Shown: positions 52,880 through 62,155, numbered from the stretch's first letter. The stretch is DNA of 64,000 nucleotides from Leptospira perdikensis (GCF_004769575.1 NZ_RQGA01000007.1:186001-250000); one strand, 5' to 3'. Numbers and translations are program-made. Notes: generated from the sequence alone by a model not told the origin.

Positions 52880-54898
52880 ATGTCCGCCGAAAAAAAAGAA
52901 TACCTTCTCGTGGACGAGAATGGACAGGGAAAACCTGACAAACCATGGATTTTTAGGACTTATGCAGGGCATACCAATGCAAAAGCCTCCAATGAGTTGT
53001 ACAGAAAGAACCTCTCTAAAGGCCAAACAGGGCTTTCCATTGCTTTTGATCTTCCTACTCAGTGTGGATACAGTTCAGACCATGAGGTATCACGCCCAGA
53101 AATCGGAAAGGTGGGTGTTCCCATCAACTCACTCGAAGACTTTCGCATTTTATTCGACCAAATCCCGATCGAAGAGATGAACACATCCATGACCATCAAT
53201 GGAACTTCCATGTGGTTACTTTCGCTATATGTGGCACTTGCGGAAGAACGAGGAGTCCCACTAGAAAAACTCAATGGAACCACTCAAAATGATCTGATCA
53301 AAGAATATCTAGCACGCGGAACCTATATCTATCCTCCGAAAGAATCCATGAAAATCATCGTGGATATGTATGAGTATAGTTTACACAAAATTCCAAAATG
53401 GAATCCATCTAACATTTGTTCCTACCACTTACAAGAAGCAGGTGCAACACCTGTACAAGAACTTTCTTTTGCACTTGCAACAGCCATTGCCGTGTTAGAT
53501 GCCATCAAAGAAAGGAATTGTTTTACAGCTGAAGAATTTGAACAGTGTGTAGGTCGAATTTCTTTCTTCGTTAACGCTGGAATTCGTTTTGTAGAAGAGA
53601 TGTGTAAAATGCGCGCCTTCACAGAAATGTGGCAAGAAATTACTACAGAACGTTATGCAGTAAAAAATGCAAAGTATCGCGTGTTTCGGTATGGAGTACA
53701 AGTAAACTCACTGGGGCTCACTGAAGAACAACCAGAGAACAATGCATGGAGGATTCTCATCGAGTCTCTTGGTGTGACACTTTCCCGAAATGCAAGATGC
53801 CGTGCCCTCCAACTTCCGGCTTGGAACGAAGCATTATCCTTACCAAGACCTTGGGACCAACAATGGTCACTTCGATTACAACAAGTCCTTGCTTATGAAA
53901 CAGACCTTCTTGAATACCCAGACATCTTCGAAGGATCAAAAGTCATTGAATCGAAAGTCAAAGCTCTGAAAGAAGAAGCCAAACTTGAAATTCAAAAGAT
54001 CATTGATATGGGTGGAGCTCTTGTTGCCATCGAAAACGGTTACATGAAATCTCAACTTGTGAAATCACAAACAGAGAGACTTTCTAAAATCAATTCCAAC
54101 GAACTAGTGATTGTTGGTAAAAACAAATGGACTGACGGAATCAAATCTCCTCTGATGACCGATTCTGACGGTGGTATTTTCAAAGTAGACCCAAAATCCG
54201 CAGAACAAACATTAAACGTTCTAGGAGAGGCAAAATCTCGTCGGGATGTAGCAGTTGCAAAAAAGTCTTTAGAAGACTTAAAAAAAGCAGCAAAAGAAGG
54301 GAAAAATCTAATGCCATTCTCCATTGCTTGTGCAAAAGCACTAGTAACCACAGGCGAATGGGCAGATGCACTTCGCGAAGTTTATGGAGAATACAACCCA
54401 CCAACGGGTGTTGACGGCCAAAAACTCTTTTTGTCAGATGATAAAGTTTCTACTGTTCGCGGAAAAGTGGAAGCCTTTACAAAGGCAAATGGACATAGAC
54501 CGAAAATTGTTGTAGGGAAACCGGGACTCGATGGCCACTCCAATGGTGCTGAGATGATTGCTGTTTCTGCAAAACACAGTGGTTTTGATGTGATTTATTC
54601 AGGGATTCGACTCTCTCCTGAAGAAATTGTACAATCTGCAGTGGAAGAAAATGCCAATGTAATTGGGCTTTCCATTCTATCTGGTTCCCATAAAGAAATC
54701 GTAAAACAGCTGTTTGATGAACTCGCGCACTACAAGGCCAAAATTCCTGTTGTGATTGGAGGGATCATTCCTGAATCCGATTTTGATGAACTCAAAAAAA
54801 TGGGAATTCGAGAAATCTTCACACCGAAAGACTACGATCTAATGTCGATTATGGAAAAAATCATCGACATCGTCTCTGTAGAACCAGCTCTCGTTTAA
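52880..54898 (+). CDS. ecm: Ethylmalonyl-CoA-mutase-type B12-dependent acyl-CoA mutase
   Basis: 672 residues, one chain. Barrel motifs match the Ecm/MeaA branch rather than methylmalonyl-CoA mutase: AFDLPTQCGYSSDH, SMTINGTSMWLLSLY, NICSYHLQEAGATPVQELSF and LPRPWDQQWSLRLQQVLAYE. The B12 domain has D551-G-H553-S-N-G556, His553 the cobalt ligand. It would rearrange (R)-ethylmalonyl-CoA to methylsuccinyl-CoA; no crotonyl-CoA carboxylase/reductase is present in this window to confirm the pathway. GAGGCAAAG lies before the ATG. A second MeaB-type GTPase follows after about 100 bases. Confidence 0.85.
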   Translation: MSAEKKEYLLVDENGQGKPDKPWIFRTYAGHTNAKASNELYRKNLSKGQTGLSIAFDLPTQCGYSSDHEVSRPEIGKVGVPINSLEDFRILFDQIPIEEMNTSMTINGTSMWLLSLYVALAEERGVPLEKLNGTTQNDLIKEYLARGTYIYPPKESMKIIVDMYEYSLHKIPKWNPSNICSYHLQEAGATPVQELSFALATAIAVLDAIKERNCFTAEEFEQCVGRISFFVNAGIRFVEEMCKMRAFTEMWQEITTERYAVKNAKYRVFRYGVQVNSLGLTEEQPENNAWRILIESLGVTLSRNARCRALQLPAWNEALSLPRPWDQQWSLRLQQVLAYETDLLEYPDIFEGSKVIESKVKALKEEAKLEIQKIIDMGGALVAIENGYMKSQLVKSQTERLSKINSNELVIVGKNKWTDGIKSPLMTDSDGGIFKVDPKSAEQTLNVLGEAKSRRDVAVAKKSLEDLKKAAKEGKNLMPFSIACAKALVTTGEWADALREVYGEYNPPTGVDGQKLFLSDDKVSTVRGKVEAFTKANGHRPKIVVGKPGLDGHSNGAEMIAVSAKHSGFDVIYSGIRLSPEEIVQSAVEENANVIGLSILSGSHKEIVKQLFDELAHYKAKIPVVIGGIIPESDFDELKKMGIREIFTPKDYDLMSIMEKIIDIVSVEPALV

Positions 54899-54902
54899 GG
54901 CG

Positions 54903-54960
54903 AAGAGTCGTTTCGACTTTTATCCTTCCATTGTGGATTTTTAAAAATCTGCAATGGAAG
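54903..54960 (+). terminator. Two hairpins between ecm and the second meaB-type gene
   Basis: The first, AGTCG-TTT-CGACT (54906-54918), is followed by TTT. The second has arms CTTCCATTG (54925-54933) and CAATGGAAG (54952-54960) with an inner self-complementary GATTTTT/AAAAATC joined through two G-U pairs, giving an 18-bp, nearly loop-free stem. Together they should reduce read-through into the chaperone gene. Confidence 0.55.
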
Positions 54961-55000
54961 TTCCACTACTCTAGCTTATGTTTTTTAATGGCAACCACCC

Positions 55001-55990
55001 TTGATCGATACTAAAGAATCTTTATCCCAGTTGGTTTCAGATGCAATTATAGGTGAAAAATATCCGATTGCAAAGATCATCTCTAAAATTGAAACGGAAA
55101 AGAATTTAGAATTCCGTGAATCTTTATTCCATGAACTTTCAATTCAAAATCCAGATGCCAAAGAAGGACTTACAATTGGCATCACAGGAACACCAGGTGC
55201 CGGCAAATCCTCGTTACTTGGCGAGTTATGTAAACTTTTTTTAGAATTTGCTCCAAACAAAAAAATGGCCATTGTTGCCATCGATCCCTCTTCCAATGTC
55301 AGTGGAGGTTCCATTCTCGGTGATCGAACCAGAGTCACCCTTCCCAGAAGGGATCCTAGGCTCTATTTTCGCTCTCAACCCTCCCAACTAGAACTGGGAG
55401 GACTCAATCCTTACACCTTTCATGTCATCCGTTTCTTAAGACGGATTTTTGATTATGTATTTGTGGAAACAGTTGGGATTGGCCAAAACGAAATATCAGT
55501 TTCTCTCATATCCGATTTATCCTTTCTTGTGATGCAACCTCTCGGTGGTGATCAAGTTCAGTTTATGAAATCAGGAATCATGGAAGTTCCAGAAGCATTC
55601 ATCATCAACAAATGTGATGAAGAGTCTTTGGCAAATTCTAGTTATTATATGTTAGAGTCCACTTTGGAATTCATTAAAGACATCCTTCCAGACCAATCCC
55701 TTCCACCTATCTTCAAAACATCCGTCACCAAACGAAAGGGAATTGAAGAACTATTACGGTATATCTTACAATACCAAAAACGGAAGGACAAAAATACAGA
55801 AACTCTCACCCAACTCACACAGTGGGTTCGCAATGAATATGGAAGGTGGGGAATCTCCATTTGGGAAGAACTGGAATCTTCAAAATGGAACCAAGCCGTC
55901 AAACGAAACCCACTTGGTGGAATTCAGAAATTAAAGTATGAAGAAGAAGAACGTAAAATCGTTTCACTCATCCAAACAAAAATCAAATAA
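55001..55990 (+). CDS. Second MeaB-type G3E GTPase
   Basis: 329 residues. Walker A G63-TPGAGKS70, switch region AIDPSSNVSGGSILGDRTRV, ETVGIGQNE and the guanine motif INKCDEE. It is the presumed chaperone of the Ecm-type mutase just upstream; closest relative in the window is meaB at 6421. The TTG start at 55001 has no clear ribosome-binding site, and the true start is uncertain. Its 3' end overlaps the convergent thioesterase gene by 8 bases. Confidence 0.9.
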   Translation: MIDTKESLSQLVSDAIIGEKYPIAKIISKIETEKNLEFRESLFHELSIQNPDAKEGLTIGITGTPGAGKSSLLGELCKLFLEFAPNKKMAIVAIDPSSNVSGGSILGDRTRVTLPRRDPRLYFRSQPSQLELGGLNPYTFHVIRFLRRIFDYVFVETVGIGQNEISVSLISDLSFLVMQPLGGDQVQFMKSGIMEVPEAFIINKCDEESLANSSYYMLESTLEFIKDILPDQSLPPIFKTSVTKRKGIEELLRYILQYQKRKDKNTETLTQLTQWVRNEYGRWGISIWEELESSKWNQAVKRNPLGGIQKLKYEEEERKIVSLIQTKIK

Positions 55991-56405
55991 GGACTTTTAA
56001 AAAAACATCAGGGATTGGGCAGGGTTTCCTTTCCTCATAATCAAAGAAAACGATCGCGGTTTTGGCACGAGCGATTTCCTTTCCCCCATTTTTATGAGTG
56101 ATCACATAAACCATCTCTAAAGATTTTTTAGATACGTTGTCCACAAAAAGTTGCATTACTAAGTCATCAGGAAAAAAGGCTTCTGATTTATAAACAATCG
56201 CGACATCGGATACAACAATCCCCTTTCCTTCCACATTGATTTCTGTCCATCCGTGCGAATGGAAAAACCGTGCCCGACATTCATGAGTTAAAGTCAAAAT
56301 AGCATCATGAGCAAGATGGCCTGCAAAATTAATATCCGAAATTCGAACACTTAAATCCGTAGTATAAATTTGTTTTTCTGGAATATCGATAGAAATTCTA
56401 GCCAT
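55983..56405 (-). CDS. Hotdog-fold thioesterase-like protein
   Basis: 140 residues. 4HBT/YbgC-like pattern DLSVRISDINFAGHLAHDAIL, then ECRARFF and the long strand VSDVAIVYKSEAFF. It lacks the exact DxxGHVNN signature of the 19332-19748 enzyme (here DINFAGHLAHD), so substrate and activity are less certain. Its ATG shares a base with the glpD stop; last gene of the ether-lipid operon. Confidence 0.75.
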   Translation of the reverse strand: MARISIDIPEKQIYTTDLSVRISDINFAGHLAHDAILTLTHECRARFFHSHGWTEINVEGKGIVVSDVAIVYKSEAFFPDDLVMQLFVDNVSKKSLEMVYVITHKNGGKEIARAKTAIVFFDYEERKPCPIPDVFLKVLI

Positions 56406-58045
56406 CAGTCAACAAACCATTTGTATCTTTCATCAACTAACTTTACTTCTTCTCTCAATCGATCGGCATTCCAACCCAGTGTTTTTGCAATCTTTTTATC
56501 CAACCGAGTTCGTTCCAAAGGATCAATAACTCCCACAGTACCAACCCCTGATCTTCTAAAATAAAAATCGGTTAAATGAATAATGTCTTCATGAACTACC
56601 ATAGATTCTACTTCTTCTTCATAGTAGATTTCTCCATTGGGAATTCGATAAAAATCTTTTCCTTCCAAAGATAAAATTCTCCAGGTAACACTACCATAAC
56701 GGCGTGCCAATGTTTCTAGTTTTGCACCCGAGATTTTCGGATACTTAAATTGTAATTCATTCACAAGTTCTTTGAAACTTTGGTATCGTCCACCGAGTAG
56801 TGGTGTAAATTTTGTGACACAAGGAGATATATCTCCTTTGGAATAAATATCGATTGCATTCACTAAACTTTCTGCAACTGCTCGACTAGTGGTATATTTT
56901 CCGCCTAGAGCAGAGAAAAAACCCGGGAATCCTTCCTTTTCATAATGAAAAATTTCAGATTTCCTAGAAGCGGAATATGTTCCTTCTGTACTACCCGGAT
57001 CTTCTACTAGTGGCCGAAGGCCACCGTAATAATAATCCACATCTTTTAAAGTGAGTTTTGCAAACCCAAAACTATAATTCACTTCATCTAATAAATCTAC
57101 AAGTTCGGATTGTTTGACTTTAAAATCATTTGGATCATCGTCATAGGCGGTGTCAGTTGTCCCTAAAATGGTTTTGCCACGCCAAGGAATCACAAAAAGA
57201 TGAGACCCATCTCTTTTGGATAATAAAGCACATTCATTTCCACAAATGTTTCGGACTACCGCATGAATTCCCTTAGAACGAACTAGTTTTTTCTCTGCCG
57301 TAACACCCGTCATAGATTCAATCAAATCAGCCCAAGGACCTGCTGAATTGACAACAACCTTAGCCGAAACCAGGACTTTTTTCCCTGTGATGGAATCTGT
57401 AAGTCCAACCGTATAACCACCGCTATTTTGTTTTTTTAGTGTGGTGACTGCAAGGTAATTGAATGCATGAGCACCCTTCTCCTTCGCAGATAAAATAAAT
57501 TCAGTTGTATGCTTTTCTGGATTTGGGTTTGCATAGTCGTAATACTGAAAACTCCCAATTAAAGACTTTCGATTCAGTCCAAAAACTTTATAAATGGTTT
57601 CTCTAAGTGAGTTCCATCGGTATCTGGGCAATTTGACGTCGGCATCAATCTCTTCATTACGATCAAAAGAAAGTGTATTATATAATTCCAACCCAAAAAA
57701 CAATTGAATTCGTTGGAACCAAGAACGAACGGGAATGATAAATCCCATTGGTCTTACTGCATGAGGCGAAATTTTGGCAAGGTATCTTCTTTCGGAAAGT
57801 GATTCTCGAACAAGCCCAAACTCTAAATTCTTTAGGTATCGAAGTCCACCATGAATGAGTTTAGAAGTCGCTTGACTCGTCCCAGATGCATAATCATTTT
57901 TCTCTACAAGTAAACAATTGTATCCGCGTAACGTTGCGTCCCAAAGGACATTGGCCCCCGTGATCCCACCCCCGATAATGATGATATCATACTCTTCTTT
58001 GAGGTTTTTAAGTCGCGAACTTTCATTCTTTGTAATTTGTTTCAT
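56405..58045 (-). CDS. glpD: FAD-dependent glycerol-3-phosphate dehydrogenase
   Basis: 546 residues from ATG 58045 (MKQITKNESSRLKNL), 5 bases after the stop of the lipid-kinase gene; a longer frame would overlap it. FAD motif IIIGGGITGANVLWDATLRG, then GTSQATSKLIHGGLRYL and ILGTTDTAYD. It oxidises glycerol-3-phosphate to dihydroxyacetone phosphate, delivering electrons to quinone. Dihydroxyacetone phosphate is the precursor acylated before alkyl-DHAP synthase, whose homologue is in the same operon. Confidence 0.93.
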   Translation of the reverse strand: MKQITKNESSRLKNLKEEYDIIIIGGGITGANVLWDATLRGYNCLLVEKNDYASGTSQATSKLIHGGLRYLKNLEFGLVRESLSERRYLAKISPHAVRPMGFIIPVRSWFQRIQLFFGLELYNTLSFDRNEEIDADVKLPRYRWNSLRETIYKVFGLNRKSLIGSFQYYDYANPNPEKHTTEFILSAKEKGAHAFNYLAVTTLKKQNSGGYTVGLTDSITGKKVLVSAKVVVNSAGPWADLIESMTGVTAEKKLVRSKGIHAVVRNICGNECALLSKRDGSHLFVIPWRGKTILGTTDTAYDDDPNDFKVKQSELVDLLDEVNYSFGFAKLTLKDVDYYYGGLRPLVEDPGSTEGTYSASRKSEIFHYEKEGFPGFFSALGGKYTTSRAVAESLVNAIDIYSKGDISPCVTKFTPLLGGRYQSFKELVNELQFKYPKISGAKLETLARRYGSVTWRILSLEGKDFYRIPNGEIYYEEEVESMVVHEDIIHLTDFYFRRSGVGTVGVIDPLERTRLDKKIAKTLGWNADRLREEVKLVDERYKWFVD

Positions 58046-58049
58046 TTGA

Positions 58050-58976
58050 TTAACATTTGATCGGCAAGGCTTTTGGCAAAACTTTGAAGTGGGCAGGAAG
58101 TTGACCCATATTTTCACCATCTACATCAATAAAAACATCTTCCTCAGACTCAGCTGTTAACTCTGTGATTTGTTTAGAGATCACCTTTGAATCATCTGAC
58201 AATTTCCCACGGTATAAATATCCAAACTTCCGAAGGGTTTCCATCACTGTTACGTCTTGAATCGCGAGAAAGTCCATTTTCCCATCGTCTAACTTTGCTT
58301 TGGGTGCGAACCACATTCCTCCACCCGCATACTCACCATTTGCACAAACAATAAGTCTACATTTATTCGTGATTTTTTCAAATTTAGAAAGAGTTAGAGA
58401 AATTTTTTTGTTAGTATAAGTGAACAAACAGAGAAAAGAATACAGTAAAAATACTCCCTTCCCACCGATGATGGAAGCAAGCTTTGACCTATTGACTTTA
58501 TAAACAACTTCCCCACCCATTCCAACATCAGCTAAGTTCAAACAAAGATAATCACCTTTTGTTTTATCCGCTTTGGTGTAAGTGACTGCAATCAAATCAA
58601 TGAATCTTTCTTTGCCTTCAAGAATTTGTTCTAAGGCTTTGATTGGGTTTTTAGGAACCTTTACTGTTTTAATAAAATCATTTCCTCTACCAGCAGGGAT
58701 CGGACTAAATATAACATTTTTATTGATTAACTTTCCTTTTTCAAAAAGTCCGTTAATGATATTAGAGAATGTTCCATCACCACCAATACCGATAATCCAA
58801 TGGAACCCTTGTTTGACAGATTCTTTTACGATGTCGCGGGCTGCCTTGTCTTTTGTTGTGGCCTCAAATTCATAAGGAATCCCTTTTTTTTGTAACTCCG
58901 GTTCCACTCGTTTCCAAACTTTTGCGGAGAGACCTCCGCCAGATACAGGATTTAAAATTACTTTTATCTTTCTCAT
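58050..58976 (-). CDS. Diacylglycerol/lipid kinase, DagK/YegS family
   Basis: 308 residues from ATG 58976, which shares one base with the TetR stop (TGATG); a TTG at 58979 would be the alternative. KVILNPVSGGGLSAKVW and the catalytic GIGGDGTFSNIINGLF are the DAGK_cat signatures; the C-terminal lobe has SKFEKITNKCR and FAPKAKLDDGKMD. It phosphorylates a lipid alcohol such as diacylglycerol or an alkylglycerol. Its partners in the operon make ether-lipid phosphorylation plausible. Confidence 0.88.
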   Translation of the reverse strand: MRKIKVILNPVSGGGLSAKVWKRVEPELQKKGIPYEFEATTKDKAARDIVKESVKQGFHWIIGIGGDGTFSNIINGLFEKGKLINKNVIFSPIPAGRGNDFIKTVKVPKNPIKALEQILEGKERFIDLIAVTYTKADKTKGDYLCLNLADVGMGGEVVYKVNRSKLASIIGGKGVFLLYSFLCLFTYTNKKISLTLSKFEKITNKCRLIVCANGEYAGGGMWFAPKAKLDDGKMDFLAIQDVTVMETLRKFGYLYRGKLSDDSKVISKQITELTAESEEDVFIDVDGENMGQLPAHFKVLPKALPIKC

Positions 58977-59614
58977 CAAGTCTCTCCTTTGTTTCCAGAA
59001 AACAGTCCATAAAATAGTACATGTTCAATCGTTTCTAAGTAGGCCTTTTCACTTTTGATTTCATTTTGAAAATGCCCTTCAAGAATCACTTCAACAGCAC
59101 CGCGAATCATACCCCAAGCCACAGCAACGTTAGGATAGGTTCCCTTCGTATTGATTAAATTTTCTTGTTTTGCTTGTTTGTATATTTTTTCTAAAAGTGT
59201 GAGTCGATTGGTTCTTTCATCTATTAAAAGTTTTCGCAGATCGTCAGAGACATTATTAATATTTAAGTTAACGCCGCACTGCCGAGCAACAACATACATA
59301 TGTCGATCACCTAAACAATGATCGATATATGCTCTAATTGCTTTTCTAGACATTTCTATCGCTGATGGTTCATCAAAGGATTTTTCTAAACGAGTACGAA
59401 GGCGAACATAGTCTTCATACTGAATCCTTGCCATTAGATCATCTTTACTTTTGAAGTGCAGGTAAATAGTTCCCCTACCTATCTCCAACTGTTTTGCGAT
59501 ATCATCCATCTTTACAAGTGATGGATGTTTAGTTCTAAAAAGTTCAATAGCACAATTCAGAATGTCTGTTTCTCTTTGTGCAAATTCACGTTTTTTCCTT
59601 TCAGAAACACCCAT
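58976..59614 (-). CDS. TetR family regulator within the ether-lipid operon
   Basis: 212 residues from ATG 59614 (MGVSERKKREFAQRETDIL). A longer frame exists but would run into the upstream gene. Helix-turn-helix: LVKMDDIAKQLEIGRGTIYLHFKSKDDL. ATG overlaps the stop of the FAD-oxidase gene by one base (TAATG), so the regulator is translated from the operon message. It may autoregulate the operon; no operator palindrome was found before 61242. Confidence 0.9.
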   Translation of the reverse strand: MGVSERKKREFAQRETDILNCAIELFRTKHPSLVKMDDIAKQLEIGRGTIYLHFKSKDDLMARIQYEDYVRLRTRLEKSFDEPSAIEMSRKAIRAYIDHCLGDRHMYVVARQCGVNLNINNVSDDLRKLLIDERTNRLTLLEKIYKQAKQENLINTKGTYPNVAVAWGMIRGAVEVILEGHFQNEIKSEKAYLETIEHVLFYGLFSGNKGET

Positions 59615-61242
59615 TATTTTAATCCTAACAATCCACCTGGGTTCATGATCCCTTTCGGATCGAATGTCTTTTTGATCGAAGACAAAATACGAAGGCCTTC
59701 TTTCCCGACTTCCCCTTCCATCCATGGAGCAAGCATCCTTCCAATTCCATGATGATGGGACAACGAACCACCGTGTTTATGGATACTATCGATAATTCCT
59801 TTATGGAATTTCACAAAGTCTACAGTTTCATTTTTTTGATTCATTGGACTTAAGAAAATAAAATACAGATTGGCACCGTTCTCATAAGCATGGGAGATAT
59901 GCACCATACAAGATGTGTTTTCATGACTTTTGATATAAGCTCTAGTTTTTTCCCACAACTCATGTAAATTTGACCAACTAACAGCAGTCTCTAAAGTATC
60001 AATTCTTATCCCTTCATCCATTAGATAATCTCTGAGATAGGCACTAGAATATCTTTGATGTAACCATTTGTTTACGGGAGACTCCCCTGTTGAAAACCCA
60101 CCGTTACGTTTTGCAATTTTTTTGATCTTCTTCAAAACTTCTTTTGCATATGATGGATCTCCATCTACAATGATATGCATAAGAGACCTTTCCATTGGTT
60201 TGTAACCAATAAACCGCAAGAACAAATCTTCTTTACCACCATGAAGTCCACTCATATGAAAAGAAATGTCTGTTTCTTCTGGATCTTGGATACGAAAGAA
60301 ATGAGGTTTACCGAAACCAGCTTGCATTACATCTCGCATCGTCTCCACGGCCTTTTCAAAGTTTTTGAAAATAAAAGAACCTTTGGCTGAGTTTTCTGGA
60401 TGGAATTTCCGAATTTTTAATGTTGCTTTAGTAATCACACCAAAACTTCCTTCCGTTCCCAGAAACAAACGGAATAAATCTGGACCGATAGATGCCGCAG
60501 GATACGATTTTGATTCAAACTTTCCGGATGGAGTAATCGCTGTTAAACTAAGAAGAATGTCTTCGATTTTTCCATAACCCGTGGAAGCTTGGCCGGCACC
60601 TTTTGCAGCAATCCAACCACCAACTGTGGAAAACTCAAATGATTGTGGGAAGTGACCACAAGTATAACCACGTTCATTTAAATGTTTTTCCAAAACTGGG
60701 CCATACACTCCCGCTTCCACCGTTACGGTAGAATCAATCGCATTAAATTCAATGATCCGATTCAAACGAGATAAATCTAAAGAGATCCCACCTTTAGGAG
60801 CTTGTAGAGCTTTAGTGACTGTAGAACCTGCACCATAAGGAATCACAGGGATTTTTCCTGCATTTGCAACTGCAATTATCTCAATTACTTCCTGTTCATT
60901 TTTTGGTGATACAACAACATCTACAACATCTGCTACTTCACCAAATCTTGCTTTATAAATTTCTGTATAAAATTTCCCAATAGAATGTCTTGCGCGAGAG
61001 GAATCGTCTAACGAAACAAAGTTTTTTCCAACAATTTGTTTTAACTTTATGAGAGTGGCTGTGGAAATTTTTGATTTTTTTAAAGGCCTTAAAGGAAGTT
61101 CTCCTTTCGGAAGTGAATTTTTAAACTCTTTATCAACAGGGAACTGACCTTCCAAAAACTTCAATGTATGTTCTGGTAATTTTTCTTCTACGTTGGGAGA
61201 TCCCCATTTATAAATTGTGCGAGTTTGCATATTGGTAACCAC
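59614..61242 (-). CDS. FAD-dependent alkyldihydroxyacetonephosphate-synthase-like protein
   Basis: 542 residues. The PCMH-type FAD-binding domain (about 95-280: IPVIPYGAGSTVTKALQAP) and the AGPS signature GHFPQSFEFSTVGGWIAAKGAGQASTGYGKIED are clear; the C-terminal His cluster LSHHHGIGRMLAPW matches the active-site loop. AGPS replaces the acyl chain of acyl-DHAP with a fatty alcohol, creating the ether bond of plasmalogens. First gene of a five-gene minus-strand operon with TetR, lipid kinase, GlpD and a thioesterase. M1 or M5 (MQTRTIYKWG) could be the start. Confidence 0.88.
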   Translation of the reverse strand: MVTNMQTRTIYKWGSPNVEEKLPEHTLKFLEGQFPVDKEFKNSLPKGELPLRPLKKSKISTATLIKLKQIVGKNFVSLDDSSRARHSIGKFYTEIYKARFGEVADVVDVVVSPKNEQEVIEIIAVANAGKIPVIPYGAGSTVTKALQAPKGGISLDLSRLNRIIEFNAIDSTVTVEAGVYGPVLEKHLNERGYTCGHFPQSFEFSTVGGWIAAKGAGQASTGYGKIEDILLSLTAITPSGKFESKSYPAASIGPDLFRLFLGTEGSFGVITKATLKIRKFHPENSAKGSFIFKNFEKAVETMRDVMQAGFGKPHFFRIQDPEETDISFHMSGLHGGKEDLFLRFIGYKPMERSLMHIIVDGDPSYAKEVLKKIKKIAKRNGGFSTGESPVNKWLHQRYSSAYLRDYLMDEGIRIDTLETAVSWSNLHELWEKTRAYIKSHENTSCMVHISHAYENGANLYFIFLSPMNQKNETVDFVKFHKGIIDSIHKHGGSLSHHHGIGRMLAPWMEGEVGKEGLRILSSIKKTFDPKGIMNPGGLLGLK

Positions 61243-61317
61243 AAGTTCTTATTTGTTCCAAAATTTGAACCAAGTTCAATATTTGACAACCAAAATAATC
61301 TGCAGTCCAAATTTTCT

Positions 61318-61770
61318 TTATCCGCGAAATTCCTTAATGTACTCCGCCCTAACCTGATCAACAAAATCACTTGTTAGAGCCGTTCCAAATAATGCTGACA
61401 AGGTTTCAACAAGTACATCATCTAAATCAAATCCAGTTAGAATCCATTCGATGAGCTCAAACGTAATGTCTAACGCAGGTTCAGAATATAACTCAGATTT
61501 CCCTTTTGCAATTTGTAACAACAAGTTGGTGATACCTGTTAGTTCTTTTTTCTCTATAAAGGAACGAATTTCAGTGGGGTAAGATACCATTAACTTTTGT
61601 TTAATGGCATTGGGTGTAAAGATAAGCTGATCTTCGTGAAGATCTAATGCTTTTAATAGATGATCTTTGAGATTTTTTTCTGAATGATGGCTTTCTTGCC
61701 AAACGAGAAGAATTTTCTCTCCTACGAGAGAATCTTCAAAAGGTAAAAAAGGATAAGGTTTTTTATCCAT
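61318..61770 (-). CDS. Hypothetical cytoplasmic protein downstream of HU
   Basis: 150 residues from ATG 61770 (MDKKPYPFLPFED). Mostly helical, acidic, no signal or membrane segment and no recognised domain. An in-frame GTG at 61803 would add 11 residues but these would be encoded by the hairpin stem. The only good Shine-Dalgarno sequence nearby (AGGAGG) is inside that hairpin, so translation may depend on it opening. Confidence 0.55.
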   Translation of the reverse strand: MDKKPYPFLPFEDSLVGEKILLVWQESHHSEKNLKDHLLKALDLHEDQLIFTPNAIKQKLMVSYPTEIRSFIEKKELTGITNLLLQIAKGKSELYSEPALDITFELIEWILTGFDLDDVLVETLSALFGTALTSDFVDQVRAEYIKEFRG

Positions 61771-61776
61771 AAAATG

Positions 61777-61798
61777 CCCAGGGGGACATCCTCCTGGG
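61777..61798 (-). terminator. Hairpin after the HU gene
   Basis: CCCAGG and CCTGGG arms with further G-C pairs give a stem of about 9 bp with one mismatch, 14 bases after the HU stop; TTTT follows after CA. It contains AGGAGG. It can act as terminator for HU or as a translational switch for the next gene. Confidence 0.5.
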
Positions 61799-61811
61799 TT
61801 CACAAACTAAA

Positions 61812-62117
61812 TTATTTTTTTGGAGGTACAACTGCATCTTTGCAAGTTTTAGATAGTGTGAATTTAACAACAGTTTTAGCAGGGATTACAATTGCTTCAC
61901 CAGTTGCTGGGTTTCTTCCCTTACGTTTTGGACGATTGCGTTTAACAAGTTTTCCTAAACCTGGAATGATGAATGCACCGTTTTTCTTGGTTTCTTTATA
62001 AGCGAGATCAACAAAGGAGTCTAAGAACGCAGCCACGCTCTTTTTGGTCATACCAGTTATTTCAGCGAGTTCGCTGAGCATTTCGGACTTCTTCATTGGG
62101 GTAGGAGTTGTTGCCAT
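61812..62117 (-). CDS. HU/IHF-family DNA-binding protein
   Basis: 101 residues. HU fold: KKSEMLSELAEITGMTKK, FIIPGLGKLVKRNRPKRKGRNPATGEAI with the arm that grips DNA (RNPATGE), and KFTLSKTCKDAV. It bends and compacts the nucleoid. A GAGGA site precedes the ATG and a strong promoter (62156-62184) lies upstream. Confidence 0.95.
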   Translation of the reverse strand: MATTPTPMKKSEMLSELAEITGMTKKSVAAFLDSFVDLAYKETKKNGAFIIPGLGKLVKRNRPKRKGRNPATGEAIVIPAKTVVKFTLSKTCKDAVVPPKK

Positions 62118-62155
62118 ACTTTGATTTTCCTCTAAACCATTTAACGGTTACACAT

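Noticed and set aside
54980..55012. ATGGCAACC start before the second MeaB-type gene
   Set aside because: That ATG is in another frame and stops after eight codons, so it cannot start the GTPase.
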